Below, piece by piece: positions 1 to 12,214 of a stretch of DNA of 64,000 bases. Numbering within the stretch: the first letter of the stretch is position 1; the number at the start of each line of letters is the position of its first letter. A model generated the notes under the pieces. That model saw nothing but the letters and a program-made list of their open reading frames with translations. It did no database searches and was not told the origin of the DNA. The DNA is from Streptomyces hygroscopicus subsp. hygroscopicus (GTDB lineage Bacteria > Actinomycetota > Actinomycetes > Streptomycetales > Streptomycetaceae), in assembly GCF_030269125.1 (NCBI RefSeq), contig NZ_BSSM01000005.1, positions 429,987 through 493,986 on the forward strand. The letters are read 5' to 3'. Position numbers and translations under genes: made by a program.

Positions 1-8
1 ACGAGACT

Positions 9-1211
9 GTGAACCACGGCCCCGACGACAGGAGCACCGAGGGGCTGGGACCCGAACGAGAGCCGGAGGGGGCCGACTTCGCCGGCTCCCGCGACCCGCG
101 GGGTTCCCAGGACTCCTTCGACGCATGGGAGCCGGACTCCGAGGACCTGGACCCGGCCGCCGGCGGGACCGGACCGGCGGCCGAGGGGGAGTGGCTCGCC
201 CCGACGCTCGGGGGGCTCGGGTCGGACGAGGCGGCGGTGCGGCGGATGCTGCACTCCGCGGTCGACGGCATCGAGCCGGGCGCGGGCACGCTGGAGCATC
301 TGCGCCGCGCGGTCCCCGCGCGGCGGGCCCGCAAGCGCCAGGCGGCCGTGGGCATGGCCGCGGCGGCCCTGTTCTTCGGTACGGCGATCCCGGCGCTCGT
401 CCATGTCTCCGACTCGGGCGGCTCCGACCCGGACACCGCGATGGCCGGCCAGTCCTCGAAGGCGCAGTCCGGCACCGGGCACGGCAAGGACCGGGGCGGC
501 CAGACGAACGGCGGCCGGGAGGCGACGGGCGGGGCGGGCCGGCCCGGCAAGGGACCCGACAGGCCCGGGGACAAGGGCCGCGGCGGCGCGGGCGGCGCCG
601 GTACCGCCGGCGGCGCGGACCCCTCGGCCACCCTGGCCACGGGCGTCCCGGTGTGCACGGCGGCGGAGCTGGGCTCCGCCACGGGCAGCGCGGCCGCGCC
701 GGACTCGACCGGGATCGTGTACGGCACGTTCCGCGTCACCAACATCTCCTCCCACGCCTGCGCGGTCGGCGGCGCGGGAACGGTGGGCGCGAGCGCGCAG
801 GGCGCGGCGGACCCCGCGAAGATCGCCGTCGTACGGCATGCGGCGGGCGACGCGGCGACGGGCCTGCCCGATCCCTCCCAGGAAGTCGCGAGCCTGGTCC
901 TCCAGCCCGGCGCGGCCTACCAGGAGAAGTTCGCCTTCGTCCCCTCCGAGACCTGCCCCGCCCCCGGCGGCACGACCGGCGGCACGACCGGCGGCGGCCC
1001 CACGCCCGACCCGAGCCCGAGCGCGAGCGACGGCACGGCCGACGTCGCGAACTCCACCGGTACGACGCCCCAGCTGGGCACGGGGGACGTGGCGGCCGAC
1101 GGGAGCGTCCTGGTCACCCACACCGCCGCCGGCGGGCCCACGGCGGCCGCGAAGGTACCGGGGGAGTGCGCGGGGACGGTGTACTACACGGGGCTGCTGG
1201 CGGACATGTAG
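9..1211 (+). CDS. DUF4232-like membrane-anchored protein
   Basis: A 400-aa protein. Residues 1-110 are acidic, then basic (RRARKR), and face the cytoplasm. One membrane segment lies at about 112-131. A long Gly/Ser/Lys-rich linker follows, and the outer domain from about 210 (GVPVCTAAELG...) resembles DUF4232, a secreted Streptomyces domain; its Cys residues (VCTA, HACAV, ETCP, GECAG) could form disulfides. The GTG start overlaps a TGA at 10-12 in another frame, so an upstream gene (residues TRL before the stop) may be translationally coupled; in Streptomyces such proteins often follow an ECF sigma factor and may act as its membrane regulator, but that gene is outside the window. Function is inferred only from layout. 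Confidence 0.6.
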   Translation: MNHGPDDRSTEGLGPEREPEGADFAGSRDPRGSQDSFDAWEPDSEDLDPAAGGTGPAAEGEWLAPTLGGLGSDEAAVRRMLHSAVDGIEPGAGTLEHLRRAVPARRARKRQAAVGMAAAALFFGTAIPALVHVSDSGGSDPDTAMAGQSSKAQSGTGHGKDRGGQTNGGREATGGAGRPGKGPDRPGDKGRGGAGGAGTAGGADPSATLATGVPVCTAAELGSATGSAAAPDSTGIVYGTFRVTNISSHACAVGGAGTVGASAQGAADPAKIAVVRHAAGDAATGLPDPSQEVASLVLQPGAAYQEKFAFVPSETCPAPGGTTGGTTGGGPTPDPSPSASDGTADVANSTGTTPQLGTGDVAADGSVLVTHTAAGGPTAAAKVPGECAGTVYYTGLLADM

Positions 1212-1216
1212 GGGGA

Positions 1217-1240
1217 GGGTGCGGCGGTCATGCCGCACCC
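1217..1240. terminator. Hairpin between convergent genes
   Basis: A 9-bp perfect inverted repeat (1217-1225 with 1232-1240, 6-nt loop) lies between the convergent ends of the DUF4232-like gene and SURF1. No U-tract is seen, as is usual in Streptomyces. It can serve both directions. Confidence 0.6.
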
Positions 1241-1272
1241 ACCGCGGGCGGGGGTGCCGTCCGGGGCGCGGC

Positions 1273-2070
1273 TCAGCCGGCCACCGTCACCGGCTCCGAC
1301 TCCTCGGGCGCCAGGCCCAACGCGGCGTCCCGCGCCGCCTCGGCCTCCCGCCGCAGCAGCCGGAACCACATGAACACCGTGAACCCGGCGAACACGAACC
1401 ACTCCCCGGTGTACCCGAGGTTCTGGAACGCCTTCAGGTCGAGCCCCGTTCCGGCCGGCGCCGACGCCGGCACCGCCTTCATCCCGGAGTCCGCCTTGTC
1501 CAGCGTCACCCATGCGTCGTACAGCCGGTCCGGCACCAGGTTGACCAACGACGCCGAACTGATCGCCGCGGTCTGGTCCGCCGGCAGTCCCCCCTGCGCG
1601 CTGACCCCGTTGTCCCCCGGCGTCTCGGACGCCTGGAGCGCGCCGACGACCGTCACCTCACCCCGCGGCGCCGCGGGCGCCTTCGCCGCGGCCGCCTTCC
1701 CCGGCAGCCACCCCCGCACCACGGGCAGCGACCTCCCGGAATCGGTCCGCAGCAGCGTGAGGACGTAGAACCCGTTCTTCCCGTCGAGCTGCCGACCGGG
1801 CACCAACAGCTGCGTCCCGTAGTGTCCGTGCGCCGACACCCGCCGCCCGGACGTCGCCTTGTTCACCGGCAGCATCGCATCCAGTGGTCGCGCCGCCTCG
1901 GAGCCGTCGGACGCGGCCTGCCGGTTCGCGGCGTGTTCCTCGTGCACCCGCCCCTCGAACCGGCTCAGCTGCCAGGACCCCATGAAGACGCAGAAGGGGA
2001 TGGCGAGCAGTACGAAGACGTTGATGCCCCACCAGCGCGGAGTCAGCAGAAACCGGTACACGCCCTCCAC
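1273..2070 (-). CDS. SURF1 family cytochrome oxidase biogenesis protein
   Basis: 265 aa from GTG at 2070. The N-terminal membrane helix contains RWWGINVFVLLAIPFCVFMG followed by SWQLSRFE, the SURF1 signature (G-x-WQ-x-R). The C-terminal helix (GEWFVFAGFTVFMWFRLLRR) completes the two-helix topology around a large extracytoplasmic domain with a VVRGWLPG motif. SURF1 proteins help insert heme a or assemble the copper/heme centre of aa3 oxidases. The oxidase subunit I gene lies about 8.5 kb away in this window, not in an operon with it. The short C-terminal tail after the second helix is Glu-rich. Identification is firm; the exact start is less so. Confidence 0.9.
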   Translation of the reverse strand: MEGVYRFLLTPRWWGINVFVLLAIPFCVFMGSWQLSRFEGRVHEEHAANRQAASDGSEAARPLDAMLPVNKATSGRRVSAHGHYGTQLLVPGRQLDGKNGFYVLTLLRTDSGRSLPVVRGWLPGKAAAAKAPAAPRGEVTVVGALQASETPGDNGVSAQGGLPADQTAAISSASLVNLVPDRLYDAWVTLDKADSGMKAVPASAPAGTGLDLKAFQNLGYTGEWFVFAGFTVFMWFRLLRREAEAARDAALGLAPEESEPVTVAG

Positions 2071-2308
2071 GGTACGGCGCCCGCCCGCCCGCCCCGCCCG
2101 CGGGTCAGCCCTTGTGCGCCCTCAACGAGTAGATCAAGGGCGGCGGCACGGACCGGTACCAGCTCGTCCCACCGGGCGCGGTCGTCCTCGCGCCGGCCCT
2201 CGGGTGCGGACGCGGACGCGGCGCTCCGCGTACTCATGGCGCGAAAGTTATCCACAGGCTGTGCCCACCCGCCGCACAATTGTCGCCGGGGCCAGGCAGT
2301 ATGGGCGC

Positions 2309-4144
2309 ATGACTGGGGCCAAGACTGAGAGCACGACGCCGAGCGCACCGCAGACGCCGGGCAGCGCGGACATGCCGGACTGGGAGAAGCGGTTCCGCGC
2401 ACCGCGGGTGTCCCTGCCCGACTGGGCCGAGGACGCACCCGACCGCTCGCTGTTCGTGTCGAACGCGACGGGGACGTACGAGCTGTACGCGTGGGACCGC
2501 GCCACGGGCGAGCAGCGCCAGGCCACCGACCGGCCGAACGGCACGACGGACGGCACGCTCTCCCCCGACGGCGCCTGGATCTGGTGGTTCGACGACAAGG
2601 ACGGCGACGAGTTCGGCGTCTGGCGCCGCCAGCCCTTCACCGGCGGCCCCGACGAACCGGCCGTCCCGGGCCTCGCCCCCTCCTACCCGGCGGGCCTCGC
2701 CCTGGGCCGCGACGGCCGCACCGCCGTCGTCGGCCGCTCCACGGACGAGGACGGTACGACGATCCACCTGGCCCGCGCGGGCGCGGACCCGGTCGAGATC
2801 TACCGGCACCGCGAGTCCGCGGGCGTCGGCGACCTCTCGCACGACGGCTCCCTGATCGCCATCGAGCACACCGAGCACGGCGACGCGATGCACGCGGCGC
2901 TGCGCGTGCTGCGCCCGGACGGCTCGACGGTCGCCGAGCTGGACGACACCAAGGGCGGCTCCGAGGAGCTGGGCCTGGAGGTGCTGGGCTTCGCCCCGGT
3001 CGACGGTGACACCCGGCTGCTGATCGGGCACCAGCGCCGGGGCCGCTGGGAGCCGCTGGTGTGGGACGTCGCCACGGGGGAGGAGACCGACCTCGCGCTG
3101 GAGCTGCCCGGTGACGTCAGCGCCGAGTGGTACCCGGACGGCTCGGGCCTGCTGATCGCGCACGGTTTCGAGGCCCGCAGCGAGCTGTTCCGTTACGACC
3201 TGGCGAGCCGCGAGCTGACCCGCGTCCCCACCCCGCCCGGCACGGTCTCCGGGGCGACGGCGCGGCCGGACGGCAGCGTCGAGTACCTGTGGTCGTCCGC
3301 CGCCGAGCCGTCGGTGGTGCGGTCCACCTCCGGCGGTGTCGTCCTGGACCCGCCCGGCATGAAGTGCCCGCCGTCGGTGCCGGTGGAGGACGTGTGGGTG
3401 GAGGGCCCCGGCGGCCGCATCCACGCCCTGATCCAGAAGCCCGCGGGCGCGACCGGCCCCCTGCCGACCGTCTTCGACCTGCACGGCGGCCCGACGTGGC
3501 ACGACAGCGACTCCTTCGCCTCGGGCCCGGCCGCCTGGGTCGACCACGGGTACGCGGTGGTCCGCGTCAACTACCGCGGCTCCACGGGGTACGGCCGCGC
3601 GTGGACCGACGCCCTCAAGCACCGGGTCGGCCTGATCGAGCTGGAGGACGTGGCGGCGGTCCGCGACTGGGCGGTCTCCTCGGGCCTCGCCGACCCCGAG
3701 CGGCTCGTCCTCACCGGCGGCTCCTGGGGCGGTTACCTCACCCTCCTCGGCCTCGGCACCCAGCCGGAGTCCTGGGCGGTGGGCATCGCGGTCGTCCCCG
3801 TCGCGGACTACGTCACGGCGTACCACGACGAGATGGAGGCCCTGAAGGCCATGGACCGCACCCTCCTCGGCGGCACCCCCGAGGAGGTCCCGGAGCGCTT
3901 CGAGGCATCCTCCCCGCTCACCTACGTGGACCGCGTCAAGGCCCCGGTCTACATCTCCGCGGGCGTCAACGACCCCCGCTGCCCCATCCGCCAGATCGAC
4001 AACTACGTCCACCGCCTCCAGTCCCGCGGCACCCCCCACGAGGTCTACCGCTACGACGCCGGCCACGGCTCCCTGGTCGTCGACGAGCGCATCAAGCAGG
4101 TGGCCCTGGAACTGGACTTCGCGAGGAGGCACCTGCCGGCGTGA
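2309..4144 (+). CDS. S9 family (prolyl oligopeptidase-type) serine peptidase
   Basis: 611 aa from ATG at 2309. Residues about 40-360 form a beta-propeller (repeated DG/W blades such as SPDGAWIWWFDDKDGDEFG and LSHDGSLIAIEHT). Residues about 370-611 form the alpha/beta-hydrolase domain. The nucleophile is Ser472 in GGSWGGY; Asp555 (GVNDPRCP) and His586 (AGHGSL) complete the triad. FDLHGGPTWHDS is the oxyanion-hole region. No signal peptide is seen, so it is probably cytoplasmic and trims oligopeptides, like acylaminoacyl peptidases of this family. It is a single-gene unit, divergent from SURF1 and convergent with the TrkA-domain gene. Confidence 0.93.
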   Translation: MTGAKTESTTPSAPQTPGSADMPDWEKRFRAPRVSLPDWAEDAPDRSLFVSNATGTYELYAWDRATGEQRQATDRPNGTTDGTLSPDGAWIWWFDDKDGDEFGVWRRQPFTGGPDEPAVPGLAPSYPAGLALGRDGRTAVVGRSTDEDGTTIHLARAGADPVEIYRHRESAGVGDLSHDGSLIAIEHTEHGDAMHAALRVLRPDGSTVAELDDTKGGSEELGLEVLGFAPVDGDTRLLIGHQRRGRWEPLVWDVATGEETDLALELPGDVSAEWYPDGSGLLIAHGFEARSELFRYDLASRELTRVPTPPGTVSGATARPDGSVEYLWSSAAEPSVVRSTSGGVVLDPPGMKCPPSVPVEDVWVEGPGGRIHALIQKPAGATGPLPTVFDLHGGPTWHDSDSFASGPAAWVDHGYAVVRVNYRGSTGYGRAWTDALKHRVGLIELEDVAAVRDWAVSSGLADPERLVLTGGSWGGYLTLLGLGTQPESWAVGIAVVPVADYVTAYHDEMEALKAMDRTLLGGTPEEVPERFEASSPLTYVDRVKAPVYISAGVNDPRCPIRQIDNYVHRLQSRGTPHEVYRYDAGHGSLVVDERIKQVALELDFARRHLPA

Positions 4145-4214
4145 CGGCGCCCGGCCGCTCCGGGCCGCCCGCCGCTCCCTCCCGCGTCCGCCCGGAGGGG
4201 GCCGGCGGGCGGGG

Positions 4215-6053
4215 TCACCGGAGGGCGGCCAGGCCCTGGCGGGTGATGGCGAGGACGACGCGGTCGGCCTTGGTCAGGACGTGGTCGGGCGGGGTGTCGG
4301 TGCGGCCGGCGAGAGCCAGGACCCGCCAGGCACCGGGGCGGAAGGCGTCGCGCACCGTCCGGCCCTCCAGCATGGGATGACCGTCCACGTCGACCGCGGC
4401 GAACAGCAGCACCTGCCGTTCCACCGCGACCGCGCCGAGCACCTGCCGGCCGAGCATCGCCCCCGCGAAGGCCGGCGCCGCCAGGTGCGTCACGCTCCGG
4501 CTCCGGGTCAGCGCCCGCGGGTAGGCGGCACGCAGGGTCCGGTACACCGCCGTGGCGAAGTCGTCGTCGTACAGCCGTAGCACCACCCGCAGATCCGGCC
4601 GGACCGTCCGGGCGTAGAGCACCGCCTCCAGGTTCGTGGTGTCCGCGCTGGTCACGGCGAGCAGCGCCTGCGCCCGGTGGATCTTCGCGGACTCCAGCAC
4701 CCCCTCCTGCGTGACGTCTCCGAGCACCACCGGCACCCGCAGCCGCCGCGCGGTCGCGAGCCCCCGCGCCTCGGGGTCGGACTCGACGCACACCACGGGC
4801 ACGTTCAGCTCCCGCAGCCGCGTCAGCACCCGCGTGCCGATCTTGCCGAGTCCCAGCAGCACCACGTGCCCGCCCAGCCCCCGCGGCGGCTTCCGCAGCG
4901 AGGTGGCGGTACGGAACGTGCCCAGCGCCTCCAGCACCGCGGCCAGCAGCACCGGCAGCAGCAGCAACCCGACCAGCGCCGACAGGAGTTGGAGCAGCTG
5001 GCGGCCGATCCCCGCCCCGAGCGCGGGATCGTCGATGGCGAACATGTCGAGCAGCGTCAGGTAGAAGGCCCGTACCGGGTGGATCCGGGTCACCGCCCAC
5101 AGCGCGATCGCCAGCGCGAGCACACACCCCACCAGACCGGCCAGCGACCACCGCAGCCGCCGGGAGAACAGCGAGGCGAGCGACGAGACGAGGCCCGTCC
5201 CGCGCCCCGGCGCCGCCGACTGCGGTCCGGCCGCCGTCGAGACCTGCTCCAGCACGACGGCCGTGCGCCCGGCGGCCCCCCGTACCTCCTCGTCGTCCGG
5301 CAGCAGCCGCGGCTGGTCCCCGCCGGTGACGCCGGCGGGGTCGCTCACCGACAGCAGGGCCAGGGTGTGCAGCCCGGAGTCGGCCGGCAGCGGCCGCTCC
5401 ACCGCGCGCAGCAGCAGCCCCTCGGTCTGTACGACCTTGCTGGTGCCCGCGAGCGCGGTCGCGGCCAGCGCCGGCGCCGCGGTGTCGGCGTCGGACAGCA
5501 CCGTGGTGGACGCCTCCCGGCCCCCGTCGCCCCCGCCCCCGTACGCCAACGCGGCCGCCTGGTCGAGGAGTTCCTCGATGTGCTGGCCGAGCCGCCGGTT
5601 GTAGAGCCGCAGGACCAGCCGCAGCCGGGGATTGAGCCGGCGCGCGGTCAGCGCGGCACGGATGTTGGTCTCGTCGTCGTCGTGCACCAGCGCGAGCGCG
5701 GTCGCCCGCTCCACCCCGGCCTCGGCGAGCACCGCCTCCGTCAACTCCACGGCCTCCAGCACGGGTTCGCCGCCCGCCGTGCCGGCCGTGGTCGCCGTGC
5801 CCGGCGCGGCGGCCACCACGGGGCGGACGCCGACCGCCGCGTTGACCACCCGGTCCAGCAGCGCCGCCGACGCGGCCCGCGCCCGGCCGACCACCGGTGG
5901 TCTCGCCGCCCGCTCGCTCGGCGGCACCACCAGGGTGACCTGCTCGCCGTACACCCCGCGCAGCTCGGCCGCCAGCCGGTGCGCAAGTCCGTCGTCCCCG
6001 CACACCACCATGTGGGGTGCGCCGGGTCCCCCTTGAAACGGAACGCTCGCCAC
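4215..6053 (-). CDS. TrkA-N/RCK-domain potassium channel or transport regulator
   Basis: 612 aa. An N-terminal nucleotide-binding (RCK) half (MVVCGDDGLAHRLAAEL... at about 15-230) is followed by hydrophobic helices at about 295-380, which flank a short polar stretch. A second RCK domain starts at about 395 with LGLGKIGTRVL (GxGxxG), Asp/Glu at the end of strand 2 (VVCVESD) and LGDVTQEGVL. An RCK_C-type domain ends the protein. This matches KtrA/TrkA-like NAD-binding subunits fused to a pore-like membrane segment; a K+ selectivity filter is not evident, so transport itself is uncertain. The GTG start at 6053 is poorly supported; ATG at 6014 (MVVCGDDG) is an alternative. Confidence 0.85.
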   Translation of the reverse strand: MASVPFQGGPGAPHMVVCGDDGLAHRLAAELRGVYGEQVTLVVPPSERAARPPVVGRARAASAALLDRVVNAAVGVRPVVAAAPGTATTAGTAGGEPVLEAVELTEAVLAEAGVERATALALVHDDDETNIRAALTARRLNPRLRLVLRLYNRRLGQHIEELLDQAAALAYGGGGDGGREASTTVLSDADTAAPALAATALAGTSKVVQTEGLLLRAVERPLPADSGLHTLALLSVSDPAGVTGGDQPRLLPDDEEVRGAAGRTAVVLEQVSTAAGPQSAAPGRGTGLVSSLASLFSRRLRWSLAGLVGCVLALAIALWAVTRIHPVRAFYLTLLDMFAIDDPALGAGIGRQLLQLLSALVGLLLLPVLLAAVLEALGTFRTATSLRKPPRGLGGHVVLLGLGKIGTRVLTRLRELNVPVVCVESDPEARGLATARRLRVPVVLGDVTQEGVLESAKIHRAQALLAVTSADTTNLEAVLYARTVRPDLRVVLRLYDDDFATAVYRTLRAAYPRALTRSRSVTHLAAPAFAGAMLGRQVLGAVAVERQVLLFAAVDVDGHPMLEGRTVRDAFRPGAWRVLALAGRTDTPPDHVLTKADRVVLAITRQGLAALR

Positions 6054-6144
6054 GAGGGGAAAGACTGCCTCAGGAAGAAGACCGGTTCCATAGCGGCGGG
6101 CCGAACGCGCGTGACGGACAACCGCGTTCGACCCGCCACGCCCG

Positions 6145-8590
<2,446 letters not shown>

Positions 8591-8772
8591 CGTCCGCAGG
8601 GGGGTGACGCCGGCGTCGGCGTGGCGTCGGTGCCGGCGGGTGCCCTCCGCCCGCTCCCGGGGGGACCTCGAACACCCGCGCACGGGCCGTTCGGCCCTTG
8701 CCCGCCCCCGTACGCCCTGACTTCACTGGTCCGTCGGCCCCCGACCTCCACCGGCAAGGCGGAACACGTCCG

Positions 8773-9438
8773 ATGACCAGTGACACGACCACCGGCGCCA
8801 CCCCTCAGCAGCGGGACCGGCGGAGCGCCGATCCGATCCCGGCGGAGACCACGGCCACGGCCACCGCCTCCCGCGCGTTCGCCTGGCTGCTGATCGTGAC
8901 CGGAGCGCTCGGCATCCTCGCCTCCTTCGTGATCACGATCGACAAGATCCAGCTGATCCAGGACCCGCACTTCACCCCCTCCTGCAACCTCAGCCCGGTG
9001 CTGTCCTGCTCCAACGTGATGCGCAGCGCCCAGGCATCCGTCTTCGGCTTCCCCAACCCCCTCCTGGGCCTCGCCACCTACCCCGTCGTGGTCACCGTCG
9101 GCTTCGCCCTGCTGGCCGGCGCCCGCTTCCGGCGCTGGTTCTGGCTCGGCCTCAACGCGGGCACCCTGTTCGGCGCGGGCTTCTGCATGTGGCTGATGAG
9201 CCAGGCCCTGTACGACATCGGCGCGCTGTGCCTGTGGTGCTGCCTGGCCTGGGCGGCCACCATCGCGATGTTCTGGTACACCACCGCGCACAACCTGATG
9301 CACGGCGTCATCCGCGCGCCGCGTGCCGTGGTGGCGGGCGTGCTGGAGTTCCACTGGGTGGTGCCGCTCACCTGGTACCTGGGCATCGTGATGCTGATCG
9401 CCACGCGATGGTGGGACTACTGGGGCTCGTTGCTCTGA
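8773..9438 (+). CDS. VKOR-family membrane thiol oxidoreductase
   Basis: 221 aa, ATG at 8773. After a polar N-terminus of about 35 residues come four to five membrane helices. The loop Cys pair is in [14 protein letters not shown] and the active-site CxxC in ALCLWCC, the arrangement of vitamin K epoxide reductase homologues. In actinobacteria these enzymes use menaquinone to reoxidise a DsbA-like partner and so drive disulfide formation outside the cell. No DsbA gene is adjacent. Its position after a CstR-like repressor makes shared thiol-stress control possible, but a small hairpin at 8684-8697 may separate the transcripts. Confidence 0.9.
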   Translation: MTSDTTTGATPQQRDRRSADPIPAETTATATASRAFAWLLIVTGALGILASFVITIDKIQLIQDPHFTPSCNLSPVLSCSNVMRSAQASVFGFPNPLLGLATYPVVVTVGFALLAGARFRRWFWLGLNAGTLFGAGFCMWLMSQALYDIGALCLWCCLAWAATIAMFWYTTAHNLMHGVIRAPRAVVAGVLEFHWVVPLTWYLGIVMLIATRWWDYWGSLL

Positions 9439-9461
9439 CGGAGCCTCTCCGGGAGGCACCA

Positions 9462-9490
9462 AGGGCCGAACGACCCCACCGATCGGCCCT
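9462..9490 (+). terminator. Hairpin after VKOR gene
   Basis: An 8-bp inverted repeat (9462-9469 with 9483-9490) begins 23 bp after the VKOR stop. Likely factor-independent terminator of the Streptomyces type without a T-run. Confidence 0.55.
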
Positions 9491-9525
9491 GCCGCCCGCC
9501 CCCCGCGCCCGGTTAGCGTCGCGCA

Positions 9526-10302
9526 ATGCAGCGCAAGAACATCCCCGACCCGGGCTTCGCGGGCGACGACGGCTCACCGGAACCCCGCCTCGCCGCCGCC
9601 CTCTCCGCATGGTCCGAGACCCGCTCCGTCACGGCGGAGACCGACCTGCTCGCCCTGCTCGCGGACGCCCGCCTGCTGGTCCCGATCATCGCCGTCCTCG
9701 GCGAGACGGAGATCGGCCCGGACGGCCGCAAGGGCGAGAAGACGAGCGACATGGCGGTCGCCACCCTGCACCTGCCGGACGGCCGCCGCGGACTGCCGGC
9801 CTTCACCAGCCTCGACGCGCTGGCCCGCTGGCGCCCCGACGCCCGCCCCGCACCGGTCCCGGCCTGCAAGGCGGTCGAGGCGGCCTGGCACGCGGGCGCC
9901 GAGACCCTCCTGGTCGACATCTCGGGGCCGGTCTTCTACGAACTCTCCGGCGCCGCCCTGCGCGCGGTCGCCGAACGCCGTCCGCACCTGCCCCCGTCGC
10001 ACGACCCCGAGATCGCCGGGACCCTGCGCACGATCCTGGCCCGCCACCCCGCCGTACACCGGGCCCATCTGCTGCCGGCCACCGGCGACACGGACGCCCG
10101 GCTCGTCGTCGTACCGCCCCCGTCCGAGCCGGACGACCAACCGCCCGGGGCCGCCCACCACCTGGCGGACGCCGTGCGCGACCTGGCCGCCGACCTGGCC
10201 GCGGACCCGCTGCTGCGGGTGCGCCTGGACCGGGGCCTGGAGCTCGCGGTCGTACCCGGGGACCGGGCGGTCCCCGGCTCGCCCCTCTACCGCCGCCACT
10301 GA
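9526..10302 (+). CDS. SseB family protein
   Basis: 258 aa, ATG at 9526. An SseB N-terminal-type domain covers about residues 18-130: [20 protein letters not shown], then [21 protein letters not shown] and [16 protein letters not shown] second, less conserved half (about 140-258) follows. The family is widespread in Streptomyces and has no established biochemical role; the E. coli SseB name refers to enhanced serine sensitivity. It is a single gene, ahead of the ctaD leader hairpin. Confidence 0.82.
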   Translation: MQRKNIPDPGFAGDDGSPEPRLAAALSAWSETRSVTAETDLLALLADARLLVPIIAVLGETEIGPDGRKGEKTSDMAVATLHLPDGRRGLPAFTSLDALARWRPDARPAPVPACKAVEAAWHAGAETLLVDISGPVFYELSGAALRAVAERRPHLPPSHDPEIAGTLRTILARHPAVHRAHLLPATGDTDARLVVVPPPSEPDDQPPGAAHHLADAVRDLAADLAADPLLRVRLDRGLELAVVPGDRAVPGSPLYRRH

Positions 10303-10426
10303 CCGGCGGACACGCGTCGACGACCGGCGAGCGCCCGGAAAAAGGGGCCGCTCGGCCCTACCGGGAGGCGTACCCGGGACTGTTCAGCCCTATCGGCGAG
10401 GGGTGTCCCCGGGCCGATCATGTGGC

Positions 10427-10477
10427 GGGCCGGGAAGCGCCGGGTCCACAACCCGCACGCGTGGCGCTTCCCGGCCC
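10427..10477. promoter_or_regulatory. 15-bp perfect inverted repeat in ctaD leader
   Basis: Arms 10427-10441 and 10463-10477 are perfectly complementary with a 21-nt loop. The second arm ends 36 bp before the ctaD GTG. It is either the terminator of the upstream SseB gene or a structured leader/operator for ctaD; the closeness to ctaD makes the second possible. Confidence 0.5.
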
Positions 10478-10513
10478 CGCTCCGACATGCACAGCTGGGA
10501 GGGACGCCATCCG

Positions 10514-12214
10514 GTGGACGAGGCACAGATACACAACGTGATGACCGAACGGCCGAGCGCCGAGGTCACCGCGGCCGGCGAGCAGCAGCCGGCCGTACGA
10601 CGCGCACGGCCCTCGTGGATCCAGTGGTTGACGACCACGGACCACAAGCAGATCGGGACGATGTACCTGGTCTCGTCGTTCGTGTTCTTCCTGATCGGAG
10701 GCGTGCTGGCGCTGCTGATGCGCGCCGAGCTGGCCCGGCCCGGACTGCAGATCATGTCGAACGAGCAGTTCAACCAGGCCTTCACCATGCACGGCTCGAT
10801 CATGCTGCTGATCTTCGCGATGCCGCTGTTCACCGGCTTCGCGAACTGGATCATGCCGCTCCAGATCGGCGCGCCCGACGTGGCGTTCCCCCGGCTGAAC
10901 ATGCTGGCCTACTGGCTGTACCTGTTCGGCTCGCTGATCGCGGCGGGCGGCTTCCTGGCGCCCGACGGCGCCGCGGACTTCGGGTGGTTCCTGTACGCCC
11001 CGCTGTCCGACGCCGTGCACTCGCCTGGTATCGGCGCCGACCTGTGGATCATGGGCGTGGCGCTGTCCGGCTTCGGCTCGATCGCGGGTGCGGTCAACTT
11101 CATCACCACGATCATCTGCATGCGCGCGCCCGGCATGACCATGTTCCGCATGCCGATCTTCGTGTGGAACGTGCTGCTGACCGCGCTCCTGGTCCTGATC
11201 GTCTTCCCGGTGCTGGCCGCGGCCCTGTTCGCGCTGGAGTGCGACCGCAAGTTCGGCAGCCACATCTTCGACGCGGCCAACGGCGGCGCGCTGCTGTGGC
11301 AGCACCTCTTCTGGTTCTTCGGCCATCCGGAGGTCTACATCCTGGCGCTGCCGTTCTTCGGCATCGTCTCCGAGATCGTCCCGGTCTTCTCCCGCAAGCC
11401 GATGTTCGGCTACATGGGCCTGATCGGCGCCACGATCGCCATCGCCGGTCTGTCGGTCACCGTCTGGGCGCACCACATGTACGTCACCGGCGGCGTGCTG
11501 CTCCCCTTCTTCTCGTTCATGACCTTCCTGATCGCGGTCCCGACGGGCGTGAAGTTCTTCAACTGGATCGGCACCATGTGGAAGGGCTCGCTGAGCTTCG
11601 AGACCCCGATGCTGTGGGCCACCGGCTTCCTCGTGACCTTCGTCTTCGGCGGCCTGACGGGCGTGATCCTCGCCTCCCCGCCGATGGACTTCCACGTGTC
11701 CGACTCGTACTTCGTCGTGGCCCACTTCCACTACACGATCTTCGGTACGGTCGTGTACGCGATGTTCGCCGGATTCCACTTCTGGTGGCCGAAGTTCACG
11801 GGCAAGATGCTGGACGAGCGGCTCGGCAAGATCACCTTCTGGACGCTGACGGTGGGCTTCCACCTCACCTTCCTCGTGCAGCACTGGCTGGGCGCCGAGG
11901 GCATGCCGCGCCGGTACGCCGACTACCTGGCCACCGACGGCTTCACCGCCCTCAACACCGTGTCCACGATCGGCTCGTTCCTCCTCGGCCTCTCCCTCCT
12001 GCCGTTCTTCTACAACGTCTGGAAGACCGCCAAGTACGGCGAGCCGGTGGGCGTGGACGACCCCTGGGGCTACGGCCGTTCGCTGGAGTGGGCGACCTCC
12101 TGCCCGCCCCCGCGGCACAACTTCACCACCCTGCCCCGCATCCGCAGCGAGTCCCCGGCGTTCGACCTGCACCACCCGGAGATCGTGGCCCTCGAGGCCG
12201 AGGCGGCGAGGTGA
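10514..12214 (+). CDS. ctaD: Cytochrome c oxidase subunit I
   Basis: 566 aa from GTG at 10514, with GGGAGGGA 10 bp upstream; ATG at 10487 or 10541 are alternatives. This is the heme a/heme a3-CuB subunit of the aa3 oxidase, with about 12 membrane helices. Seen are the heme a ligand His in [15 protein letters not shown], the CuB His and cross-linked Tyr in [13 protein letters not shown], the CuB His pair in [10 protein letters not shown], and the a3 ligand region [10 protein letters not shown]. Subunits II and III are not adjacent, so this is a solo copy, as seen for extra ctaD genes in Streptomyces. Its stop overlaps the next start (GTGA), so the pair is co-translated. Confidence 0.96.
   Translation: MDEAQIHNVMTERPSAEVTAAGEQQPAVRRARPSWIQWLTTTDHKQIGTMYLVSSFVFFLIGGVLALLMRAELARPGLQIMSNEQFNQAFTMHGSIMLLIFAMPLFTGFANWIMPLQIGAPDVAFPRLNMLAYWLYLFGSLIAAGGFLAPDGAADFGWFLYAPLSDAVHSPGIGADLWIMGVALSGFGSIAGAVNFITTIICMRAPGMTMFRMPIFVWNVLLTALLVLIVFPVLAAALFALECDRKFGSHIFDAANGGALLWQHLFWFFGHPEVYILALPFFGIVSEIVPVFSRKPMFGYMGLIGATIAIAGLSVTVWAHHMYVTGGVLLPFFSFMTFLIAVPTGVKFFNWIGTMWKGSLSFETPMLWATGFLVTFVFGGLTGVILASPPMDFHVSDSYFVVAHFHYTIFGTVVYAMFAGFHFWWPKFTGKMLDERLGKITFWTLTVGFHLTFLVQHWLGAEGMPRRYADYLATDGFTALNTVSTIGSFLLGLSLLPFFYNVWKTAKYGEPVGVDDPWGYGRSLEWATSCPPPRHNFTTLPRIRSESPAFDLHHPEIVALEAEAAR

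Noticed and set aside
2043..2237. Small minus-strand ORF of 64 codons between SURF1 and the S9 peptidase, and a second frame there ending in WYRSVPPPLIYSLRAHKG
   Set aside because: Neither has both a good start and a ribosome site; the first overlaps SURF1 by 28 bases, and the second has no start codon. A small protein remains possible.
2234..4132. 632-codon minus-strand ORF opposite the S9 peptidase
   Set aside because: Low-complexity Val/Asp/Gly/Arg composition, the antisense shadow common in GC-rich coding DNA.
10418..12175. 585-codon minus-strand ORF opposite ctaD
   Set aside because: Gln/His/Arg/Glu-rich antisense shadow of a strongly conserved gene.
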